Source: Clostridium sp. DSM 17811 (GTDB taxonomy: Bacteria > Bacillota > Clostridia > Clostridiales > Clostridiaceae). Taken from it: a stretch of DNA of 39,904 bases. Position 1 is the first letter of the stretch. Every line of letters starts with the position of its first letter. The notes below the pieces were generated by a model. It was not told the origin of the DNA. It ran no database searches and was given only the letters and a program-made list of their open reading frames with translations. Positions 8,184 to 15,362 of this stretch are shown here, piece after piece. The position numbers and the translations under genes were made by a program. Where the stretch lies: NCBI RefSeq assembly GCF_018861905.1, contig NZ_JAHLDU010000031.1, forward strand, positions 1-39,904. Reading direction: 5' to 3'.

Positions 8184-9083
8184 TTGATTGCTATTAAAAA
8201 GAAATTATATTTCATATTTATATTTATTTTTGTACTCTCTATCGTTGGGTGTTCAAGGACTACATCCACTACAATAAAAAAAACAAACCCTGTTAAGCCA
8301 ACGGTTGTAGCTACACCTGTAATTAAAGCTAAACCAATTGAAAGCTCTACCATACCTGGTTTCGATAATACTACTGATATTAAACCTTACGGAAAGAGTA
8401 TTCCAGTTCTACAGTACCACTCAATTAGCTATGATAAAGGTAATCCTATTTGTATTCCAATAAAAAAATTTGAGGAGCAAATGAAATATTTAAAGGATAA
8501 CGGTTATTATACTATAACACTTACAAACTTGTATGAGTACCTTATGAATAATACTCCAATACCTAAAAAATCTGTAGTCATTACTTTTGATGATGGATAT
8601 GATAATAATTATACGGCTATGTTTCCTGTTCTAAAAAAGTATAAATTTAAAGCAACAATTTTTGTAATTAGTTCCCTTATTGATGTACATAGCAATATGC
8701 TAACATCTAAACAACTTATAGAAATGGACAAATATGGTGTAGATATAGAAAGTCATACTGCACATCATGATAATTTAAAATTGATTTCTAAGGATAACCA
8801 ACTAAAAACGTTAATTCAATCTAAAAAACATCTTGAAAAAACATTAAATAAAAAAATAAATTTCTTTGCATATCCTTATGGCGGGTTCAACAAAAACGCA
8901 ATTGAGGCATTGAAAGAAGCTGGTTACAAAATGGCTTTCACCACTAAAAATGGCTGGTCCTCTAAAAAGAATGGTATATTTTCATTACATAGGGTATGGA
9001 TAAGTGCTTCTGATAGTACGAAGGTATTTGGACGTAAAGTTTCTAAACCCAAAAAAAATATAGTAGACTCTTTTTCATTTTAA
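8184..9083 (+). CDS. Polysaccharide deacetylase lipoprotein (NodB domain)
   Basis: The protein begins with a lipoprotein signal peptide: a hydrophobic stretch, then SIVGC with the lipidated cysteine near residue 23, then a Thr/Lys/Pro-rich linker. A NodB homology domain follows with motif 1 TFDDGYD (metal-binding Asp), motif 2 SHTAHHDNL (the two zinc-binding histidines) and motif 3 FAYPYGGFN. The family removes N-acetyl groups from peptidoglycan or other cell-surface polysaccharides, and this one should act outside the membrane. The start is uncertain: the TTG at 8184 directly abuts the AAGGAG, while an in-frame ATT at 8193 has normal spacing. Confidence 0.88.
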   Translation: MIAIKKKLYFIFIFIFVLSIVGCSRTTSTTIKKTNPVKPTVVATPVIKAKPIESSTIPGFDNTTDIKPYGKSIPVLQYHSISYDKGNPICIPIKKFEEQMKYLKDNGYYTITLTNLYEYLMNNTPIPKKSVVITFDDGYDNNYTAMFPVLKKYKFKATIFVISSLIDVHSNMLTSKQLIEMDKYGVDIESHTAHHDNLKLISKDNQLKTLIQSKKHLEKTLNKKINFFAYPYGGFNKNAIEALKEAGYKMAFTTKNGWSSKKNGIFSLHRVWISASDSTKVFGRKVSKPKKNIVDSFSF

Positions 9084-9103
9084 CGATAATTCAGAAGGAA
9101 AGT

Positions 9104-9125
9104 CTCCCACTTCTATAAGTAGGAG
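9104..9125 (+). terminator. Terminator after the deacetylase gene
   Basis: CTCCCACTT pairs with AAGTAGGAG (one mismatch) around a four-base loop, followed by a T-rich stretch, 20 bases after the stop codon. Confidence 0.6.
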
Positions 9126-9136
9126 TTATATATTAA

Positions 9137-9352
9137 TTATATTTCCTCTCTGCAAACTACATGACTAAGCAACATACCAAATACAATAAGCACCAAAACC
9201 ATACTTACCATAACTGCATATGGTCTCCAAATCCCCATGTCAAACTGAAATCCAGACACTTCATTTATAATTTTTGATGATACCAGTGGCAATGCATTTA
9301 AGATAAATCGGGAAAATTTCCACGGAAGCTTAATAAATAAAGCAAGCTCCAA
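9137..9352 (-). pseudogene. Possible remnant of a membrane protein gene
   Basis: An open frame of 71 codons has a strongly hydrophobic C-terminal helix (YAVMVSMVLVLIVFGMLL) and ends in a charged CREEI. Its ATG lies inside the terminator hairpin of the next gene and has no ribosome binding site. If it is coding at all, it is more likely the surviving 3' end of a truncated membrane protein gene than a complete gene. I do not recognise the family. Confidence 0.3.
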
Positions 9353-9385
9353 TCCTTATATATCAAGGCTCGGAGCTTGCTTTAT
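9337..9385 (-). terminator. Strong terminator of the secreted repeat protein gene
   Basis: A perfect 14-bp stem is formed by ATAAAGCAAGCTCC (9337-9350) and GGAGCTTGCTTTAT (9372-9385), with an inner CCTT/AAGG pairing in the loop. On the minus strand it is followed by a T-rich run (TTTATT). It lies just after the stop codon at 9395. Confidence 0.8.
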
Positions 9386-9394
9386 GAGTTTAAC

Positions 9395-11020
9395 TTAATT
9401 ATTAATAGTTGAGGTTTTAGTTATGCTACTTGCCGGATCTATTAATGTAATACTGATTGGTTTAGAAGCATCATAGGAAGCTGCAAATGTTATAGTACCT
9501 GTCCCAGTTAATGGATCCAAGGTTATTGATGAATTTACAGATGCAGCTGCCTTTATTTGGGAAGCTGGAATTTTTTGAGTGATGTTTATACCAGCTGTAT
9601 TTAATATTTTGTATTTGAATGTAGCTGTGTTATTCCCTGTATTTGTTAATTGAGTTGACACAAGATCAATTTTGGATACAGCTGAAGCATTTACCCCAGT
9701 TGGTCTAAGTGCAGTTGAATCAACAGTTATTGCAGTATTATCAGATTTTATGAGTGTAGCGCCATCAGTGCTATCACCAACCGCAACATATCCACCATCC
9801 GAAGTCTGCTGCACAGACTTAAACTTATCACCACACTTTGCGCCGCCGAAGCTCTTGAACCACTCGCTGGTTCCGCCTTTGTTGAATTTAACAAGAAGCA
9901 TCTTCTCATATCCCGCTACAAGGTAGCCACCTGTTGAGAAAGATGTGCCTGCCGCTACATATCCACCATCCGAAGTCTGCTGTACACTACAGAACTCCGA
10001 GCCAGCAAAACCTGAGTCGCTAAAGTTCTTGATCCATTCAGTGGTGCCACTTTTGTTGAATTTGATGATAATCGCGCCACCTGTGCCTTTATTGCTAACT
10101 CCAGTAAAATCGCCGTCGGTTGACGCAGAATAAGCTGCTGCGATATACCCACCATCTGAAGTCTGCTGCACACTATTTAATCTATCACGATCCGAGCCGC
10201 CGACATCCTTGATCCATTCAGTAGCGCCGCTTTTATTGAATTTGATAAGAATAGCATCATCTGTACCTTTATTGCCAAATTTAGTATAACCCGCCGCGAT
10301 ATACCCACCGTCCGAAGTCTGCTGCACACTATCAAAGACATCGCTTTTCGTGCCTCCATTCTTGATCCATTCAGTGGTGCCATTTTTATCGAATTTTACA
10401 AGAATTGCGCCAGCGGAGCCCTTATTGCTAACTCCAGTAAAATCGCCGTTGCTGGACTCAGAATAACCCGCAGCTATATATCCGCCATCTAAGGTCTGCT
10501 GTACGGAATAAAATCTATCAATGTTTTTTCCTCCAATGTCCTTAATCCATTCGGTAGTACCGTTTTTGTTAAATTTGATGAGAGTCGCGTCGAGAGAGCC
10601 TTTATTACCAACTCCATCGAAATCACCGTCAGTTGACTCAGAACAACCCGCAGCGATATATCCGCCGTCCAAAGTCTGCTGCACACTATTAAACATATCA
10701 CCTTTCGTGCCTCCGATAGATTTGATCCACCCAGTTGAACCATTGCTGTTGAACTTAACGAGGGTCGCATCATCTAAGCCTTTATGGCTAACTCCGGCAA
10801 AATCGCCGTCTGCTGATTGAAAGGAGCCCGCAGCGATGTACCCCCCATCAGAAGTTTGTTGCACCGAGTCGAACGTATCAAAACCCGTGTTACTACCGAG
10901 AGCCTTCATAAAGTTCGATGTGTTGGAGGACGTCGCAGCACCCGCCGTGTTTGTCATCCCCGCCATGAGTGCAAAGCACATGGTCAACGAAGCCAGCATC
11001 TTTTTCTTTTTCATTATCAT
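9395..11020 (-). CDS. Secreted repeat protein with seven SVQQTSDGGY repeats
   Basis: This 541-residue protein has a Sec signal peptide (basic KKKK, hydrophobic core, cleavage near GAA). Residues about 45-430 hold seven tandem repeats of 50-60 residues, each with an SVQQTSDGGYIAAG core and a VKFNKNGTTEWIK strand. The pattern resembles seven-bladed beta-propeller proteins. The last 110 residues form a separate Thr/Ser-rich domain. There is no LPXTG motif or transmembrane anchor, so it is probably released or held non-covalently. The gene is visibly GC-richer than its neighbours. Function unknown; a binding or adhesin role would be inference. AAGGAG lies 12 bases before the ATG. Confidence 0.75.
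   Translation of the reverse strand: MIMKKKKMLASLTMCFALMAGMTNTAGAATSSNTSNFMKALGSNTGFDTFDSVQQTSDGGYIAAGSFQSADGDFAGVSHKGLDDATLVKFNSNGSTGWIKSIGGTKGDMFNSVQQTLDGGYIAAGCSESTDGDFDGVGNKGSLDATLIKFNKNGTTEWIKDIGGKNIDRFYSVQQTLDGGYIAAGYSESSNGDFTGVSNKGSAGAILVKFDKNGTTEWIKNGGTKSDVFDSVQQTSDGGYIAAGYTKFGNKGTDDAILIKFNKSGATEWIKDVGGSDRDRLNSVQQTSDGGYIAAAYSASTDGDFTGVSNKGTGGAIIIKFNKSGTTEWIKNFSDSGFAGSEFCSVQQTSDGGYVAAGTSFSTGGYLVAGYEKMLLVKFNKGGTSEWFKSFGGAKCGDKFKSVQQTSDGGYVAVGDSTDGATLIKSDNTAITVDSTALRPTGVNASAVSKIDLVSTQLTNTGNNTATFKYKILNTAGINITQKIPASQIKAAASVNSSITLDPLTGTGTITFAASYDASKPISITLIDPASSITKTSTINN
9456..10890 (-). repeat. Seven in-gene tandem repeats of roughly 150-180 bp
   Basis: The DNA repeats follow the protein repeats. 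The phrase GAAGTCTGCTGCACA or close variants (plus strand) recurs in each unit, for example near 9802, 9978, 10160, 10314 and 10850. The copies have partly diverged, so this is an established repeat array rather than a very recent expansion. The left limit is approximate, since the repeats fade into the C-terminal domain. Confidence 0.7.
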
Positions 11021-11107
11021 ATTAGTGTTTCACTCCTTACCATTTAAATTTTAGCGATATAAATAAAATTTCGTTTTGTCATTTTATTATACCATTAAAT
11101 ACTATTT

Positions 11108-11202
11108 TTACAATCTTATAGGAGTGCGATGAACATAGCCATCAATCGTAGATTTTGCAACATTGTATTCTTTTGAAAGGTGTTCTTCAACTCTAAAACC
11201 AA
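11108..11202 (-). pseudogene. Transposase helix-turn-helix relic
   Basis: Directly after the stop of the FtsX-type permease, the minus strand reads VEEHLSKEYNVAKSTIDGYV before a TAA. This is the look of the N-terminal HTH of IS3-type OrfA proteins (LSKEYGVSKSTI). There is no start codon and only about 31 codons survive, so it is a fragment. The IS family assignment is inference from a short match. Confidence 0.45.
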
Positions 11203-13791
11203 TCAATTCATGTCATCCCGAAGCGCGTCAATAATATTTTCTTTTTTTATCTTGCTAATGGAATACAGCATTGTAATGAACACCACAAATAGCACGCTGA
11301 ACACACTGATTCCAATACTGACCCATGGGAACACAAAATTGATATCCGCACCGCCGCCAACCATCCCTTTGTAAATCAGCCAAGAAGAGATTACCGATAT
11401 GGGAAGCCCGAAAAGCAACGCCCTCATTCCATAAAAGGCACACTCAAAATTCATCATCTTTTGGAAATCGTGTTCAGACATCCCCATAGAGCGGAGCATG
11501 GCAAGCTCTCGCCGGCGCAGCTTGATATTAGTGGAAATTGTGTTGAACACATTAGCAATCGCAATCAGCGAAATCATAATTATAAAAGTATAAGCGAACA
11601 CGTTGGCAATGAATACGTAATTGCGGCTCTCATCAAGCATTTTATTCACATTATACAAGGTATACTCGGATGTAATTCCCGCACCCTTAATCATCTTTTC
11701 CATTTCAGTCACCGATTTCGAAGAATTCTTTGACCTAAAGGTTAATCCCATATTCGCGTGGGTAGCAGGGGTTTCAAACTTCTCTTTTAGCTGATATGGG
11801 GCAACCATCATAAAAACGTATGGACTCGCCTTGTAAGAGTTCATTGGGAGCGGATCAATCGGATATGCATCAACAAACGTAATGTTTATATTTTGCGCCT
11901 GCTTTATCTTCGGCTTGTCATTTATTTCGGGAGCGATTGTAAAATTCATAGAACGACTTGCGAACATATCAATCATCTCGCTCTTCCCGTCTTTCGTGTT
12001 ATCCACCTTTTTGACTTTCGCAACGGCGATCATTTTCGCATTTTGCCCGGTATATTCCTTTGCGGGCAAGCCCAAGCCTTTAATAAAATGCAGATATTCG
12101 CTGTCCTTAATAAACTGGATCTTCATTGGCAGATTAAGCGTTTTGTCCGGCAAATTATAACCCGCGTATTTCCGGTAACGGTCTGAAAAGTTGCTTGCCT
12201 TAACCGCACATGAATACGTCATAATCGCTTGATACGAGCTTTCGTAAACACCGTCGGCGGTTTTCAATTTGTCGTAAAGGCGAAATATTTCGCTTTTGTT
12301 CATGTCCTGCGTGGAAAAACAGATGTCATAGTCACTGCCCACTACTGACCGTTCCGCCGCCTGTTTCATATCCGTTACAAAAGCACTGGTCGATATAAAA
12401 AGCACTACGCTTAAAATTAGTGATAGCACAATGCTGCGATAACGTTTCTTGTTTCTTTTAAAATTTTTTAGCGCAAGGGTTCCCTCCAAACCGTAAATAC
12501 GCTGCGCCAGTTTTGACGTCTTCACGGCTTTTGATTCAACTTTGACCTCGCTTGTCTGGCGAATGCTCTCCATAACAGGAGTGCTTGCGGCCTTCTTGGC
12601 CGGGATATAGGCCGAAATCAGAATCGTAACCATGCTGACCGCCGCCGCAACGACAATTACTGGGATGGAAACTGTCAATGTTAAAGGTACGTTACTGTAC
12701 ATAACGTTACCGAAATTCCCGGCGACAACGGAAATCACAAGCCTGATACTGCCTATACCAACAATAACGCCAATAGGTATGCCGATCGCACCAATGCAAA
12801 GTCCCTCAAACAGCACCGAATTTCGAAGCTGCCTCGCTGTGGCTCCAACCGACGAGAGAATCCCGAACTGGTGTGTGCGTTCGTTCAGCGATATATTGAA
12901 CGAATTATAAATCAGAAAAATCGAGCCTATCATTATCAAGGCAAGCAAAATGCCGCCAACCGAGTACAGAAGCGAGTTGAACAACTTATCCTCCGAAAGA
13001 CCCATGAAGCGCAACACATTATCGTTAAAGACATAGCTATGGCTTGCGGCCGTGCTGCTTGCGTAAGTGTGAACACCCCGCGGGTTTTTAAGCGTGACAA
13101 ATAGGTTTAAGCTGTCCGCTTTGTCTTGTGTATCTGCTTTTGTTATCAAGGTGTATCCCGGTGCGGAAGATTCCTCAAAACTGGGTCTTTCGCAAATACC
13201 GACAATCGTGTAGGTTTTTTCGGCTTTTGGCACAAGAGTTTCTTTGACCATTCCTGGCTTGCTCCCCGAAATGTAAGGGTCGTGTTGACCGAGATTTTTG
13301 TTACCATTCATGCGGCTTCCAACAGCAAGTGAAAGCTTGTCGCCCACCTCGAATTTAACGCCGCCATTTGCCGCGACATGTGCTGGGACAAGAATCTCCC
13401 CACTGTTTTTCGGCAATCTGCCTGAAACAAGGGTTATGGGCAAGGTATCAAAGGCCTTCTTGCTAAATCCAGCTATAGAAAGATACGGCTTGTTGGGATT
13501 TTTCCCTCCCCCAAGTTTTGCGTAGCCAATATTTTCAAATGTTGCGGTGTTGTAAACTTCATTGTCGAGAGTTCGTTCCTGTGCGAAAGAGGAATCAACA
13601 TTAAAATACTCCACGTGCCAGCCGCCGTATTTCTGGGCCGCTCCGTTTGCCAGATAGTTCAGCAGCGAAACGCCAAAGGTGGCTACGGCAGTGATCATGG
13701 CAGCGGACAGAACAACTCCGATAATCGTGACAATTGTCCGTGTGCGGCTCTTTTTCATGCCTTGCAGAGTAACTTTGTTAAAAATGTTCAT
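11203..13791 (-). CDS. FtsX/MacB-type ABC transporter permease
   Basis: This 862-residue permease has an N-terminal membrane helix, a large extracytoplasmic domain, a three-helix FtsX block (about 270-410), then a second single helix (about 450), a second extracytoplasmic domain and a second FtsX block (about 730-860). This two-FtsX arrangement is common in Firmicute transporters paired with LolD/MacB-like ATPases and is associated with resistance to, or release of, peptides. Its ATG overlaps the ATPase stop by four bases. The gene is about 45% GC by eye, unlike the AT-rich exporter genes at 14.6-18.5 kb. Confidence 0.85.
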   Translation of the reverse strand: MNIFNKVTLQGMKKSRTRTIVTIIGVVLSAAMITAVATFGVSLLNYLANGAAQKYGGWHVEYFNVDSSFAQERTLDNEVYNTATFENIGYAKLGGGKNPNKPYLSIAGFSKKAFDTLPITLVSGRLPKNSGEILVPAHVAANGGVKFEVGDKLSLAVGSRMNGNKNLGQHDPYISGSKPGMVKETLVPKAEKTYTIVGICERPSFEESSAPGYTLITKADTQDKADSLNLFVTLKNPRGVHTYASSTAASHSYVFNDNVLRFMGLSEDKLFNSLLYSVGGILLALIMIGSIFLIYNSFNISLNERTHQFGILSSVGATARQLRNSVLFEGLCIGAIGIPIGVIVGIGSIRLVISVVAGNFGNVMYSNVPLTLTVSIPVIVVAAAVSMVTILISAYIPAKKAASTPVMESIRQTSEVKVESKAVKTSKLAQRIYGLEGTLALKNFKRNKKRYRSIVLSLILSVVLFISTSAFVTDMKQAAERSVVGSDYDICFSTQDMNKSEIFRLYDKLKTADGVYESSYQAIMTYSCAVKASNFSDRYRKYAGYNLPDKTLNLPMKIQFIKDSEYLHFIKGLGLPAKEYTGQNAKMIAVAKVKKVDNTKDGKSEMIDMFASRSMNFTIAPEINDKPKIKQAQNINITFVDAYPIDPLPMNSYKASPYVFMMVAPYQLKEKFETPATHANMGLTFRSKNSSKSVTEMEKMIKGAGITSEYTLYNVNKMLDESRNYVFIANVFAYTFIIMISLIAIANVFNTISTNIKLRRRELAMLRSMGMSEHDFQKMMNFECAFYGMRALLFGLPISVISSWLIYKGMVGGGADINFVFPWVSIGISVFSVLFVVFITMLYSISKIKKENIIDALRDDMN

Positions 13792-14471
13792 GGTCTCACC
13801 CTCTCGTCTCGCACTACTTTTCCATCTGATATACCGATAATGCGGTCTGCTTGCAGGGCTATATTTTCGTCATGCGTGACGAGGAGCAGGGTCTGACTGT
13901 ATTTTTTATTGCTTTCTTTCAGCAGCTTGATGATTTCATGTCCATTTCTGCTGTCCAAACTGCCCGTGGGTTCGTCGGCAAGCATGACTGCGGGGGCGTT
14001 CATCAAAGCACGTCCTATGGAAACGCGCTGTTGCTGACCGCCCGAAAGCTGGTTGGGTAAATGCGTTTTGCGGTCTTTTAGACCAAGCAGTTCGAGCAAG
14101 TCATTCAACCGTTCCTCGTTAACCTTGCGCTTGTCCATCAGGATAGGCAAGGTGATATTTTCCACCACAGTCAGGGTGGGAATGAGATTGTGAAACTGGT
14201 AAATCAGTCCGACTTGCCGCCTGCGGAAGATGGCGAGTTTTTCATTGTTTTTGGCATATACATCCTGCCCGTCCAAATACACCTTTCCACTTGTCGGCAC
14301 GTCCACGCCGCCGATGATGTGAAGCAATGTGGATTTGCCGGAGCCTGAGGAGCCTATGATTGCAGTAAACTCCCCCTTTTCTATTGTAAGCGAAACATGG
14401 TCAAGCGCGTTAACTTGGTTTTCGCCCTTGCCGTAGATTTTGCATAAATTTTCAATTTTTAAAAACTCCAT
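13788..14471 (-). CDS. ABC transporter ATP-binding protein (LolD/MacB-like)
   Basis: The chosen start (ATG 14471) has AAAGGAG nine bases upstream; an in-frame ATG at 14492 contains that ribosome binding site and is unlikely to be used. The 227-residue protein has Walker A GSSGSGKST, signature LSGGQQQR, Walker B VMLADEP and the SLDSRNG D-loop, all typical of ATPases that drive FtsX-type permeases. It is the first gene of a two-gene operon with the permease. The promoter region is closely related to that of the ABC-2/M1 operon at 18.5 kb. Confidence 0.9.
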   Translation of the reverse strand: MEFLKIENLCKIYGKGENQVNALDHVSLTIEKGEFTAIIGSSGSGKSTLLHIIGGVDVPTSGKVYLDGQDVYAKNNEKLAIFRRRQVGLIYQFHNLIPTLTVVENITLPILMDKRKVNEERLNDLLELLGLKDRKTHLPNQLSGGQQQRVSIGRALMNAPAVMLADEPTGSLDSRNGHEIIKLLKESNKKYSQTLLLVTHDENIALQADRIIGISDGKVVRDERVRP

Positions 14472-14480
14472 TATGTGAGT

Positions 14481-14523
14481 CTCCTTTCTCATGTCTTAAC
14501 TATATAATAGAACCTTCAACTTA
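14481..14523 (-). promoter_or_regulatory. Promoter block of FtsX-type ABC operon (twin of 18487-18529)
   Basis: This 43-base block matches the block before the ABC-2/M1 operon at 35 of 43 positions without a gap. It includes a TATTAT -10 on the minus strand, the upstream motif TAAGTTGAAGG and the AAGGAG ribosome binding site. Conservation of non-consensus bases implies common ancestry or a shared regulator site. Confidence 0.6.
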
Positions 14524-14621
14524 ATTCTCTAATTCCTGCTGTGCGGCAGAACTAAGTACCATTTACAAATTTTAATAGCGCACAAAAATTAGTTTTACCT
14601 TAATAGACTTATACTAACTTT

Positions 14622-15356
14622 TTAAGGTTTTCCAGAAAGCTTCTTAAATGAAGCCACATATAAAACCATTCCTACTAGAGTAAATAGCAACCTACTCATT
14701 ATAAAATCTGAAGACAAACTAAAAATAGGTTCACCGAGACTATCAACGGGTAGAACTGTAGGCATATAAGTCACATACCCTTTGGCGAAAATATCAATAA
14801 AAGGTGTGCTATTAAAACTTATCAATGACAAAATCAAAACAATTGGAATCCAAGCATAAAGCAAAGTTTGGCTTTTGCTGCCTAAAAACATACTCGTTCC
14901 AAAAACAAACACAAAAGTTGGAAGTAGTATTATTAAGATCGGCAATAAAAAGTTTTGAAAATTTGTAAAATCAAAAGTTATCTTGTAAAATGCCAAACTT
15001 ATCAAAATACAACATATCGCAATAATTAAGTAAGAAATAAACAGAGCTAAACTTTTTGTAGCCAAATACTTTTTCTGTGGTAAAGACGTACATGAAGTAA
15101 TTTCTCTTACTCTTTGTTCATTTCGAGAAAAAAGTCCTGTGCAAGAAAGCATTAGAATTATTAACATAATCGTATTTATGTCACACAAAAACTTGCAATA
15201 ACTCCACTTAGAAAAAGGTGCCGTACCAGAAACGCCTTGTATTATTTCTGTATAGAGGTTAATAGCTGAAAAGAGAAGTGCAATTATGAAAGTTATCGCA
15301 AACATTTTCGAAAAAATTATTCTCTTTAGTTCGTATTTAAGAATTTTTATATCCAT
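14622..15356 (-). CDS. ABC-2 type permease, partner of M1-fused permease
   Basis: This 244-residue protein has six membrane segments and no large soluble domain: the compact half of an ABC-2 exporter. It follows the M1-peptidase-fused permease by six bases and is the last gene of that operon. The IREITSCTSLPQKKYLATK loop between helices 2 and 3 is typical of ABC-2 proteins. It probably forms the transport channel together with the larger permease. The gene is AT-rich. Confidence 0.75.
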   Translation of the reverse strand: MDIKILKYELKRIIFSKMFAITFIIALLFSAINLYTEIIQGVSGTAPFSKWSYCKFLCDINTIMLIILMLSCTGLFSRNEQRVREITSCTSLPQKKYLATKSLALFISYLIIAICCILISLAFYKITFDFTNFQNFLLPILIILLPTFVFVFGTSMFLGSKSQTLLYAWIPIVLILSLISFNSTPFIDIFAKGYVTYMPTVLPVDSLGEPIFSLSSDFIMSRLLFTLVGMVLYVASFKKLSGKP

Positions 15357-15362
15357 TGACAG

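Noticed and set aside
9672-11054. Several plus-strand and alternate-frame open frames across the repeat protein gene
   Set aside because: They mirror the repeat array, have no ribosome binding sites and repeat the same low-complexity peptides (YPPSEVCCT), as expected for antisense shadows.
11255-14060. Open frames of 60-100 codons antisense to the FtsX-type ABC operon
   Set aside because: GC-rich coding DNA leaves long antisense frames; none shows a recognisable domain or ribosome binding site.
14581-14640. Weak ACCTTAA/TTAAGGT pairing after the ABC-2 permease gene as a terminator
   Set aside because: Seven-base arms with a loop of about 20 bases overlap the stop codon; too weak to call.
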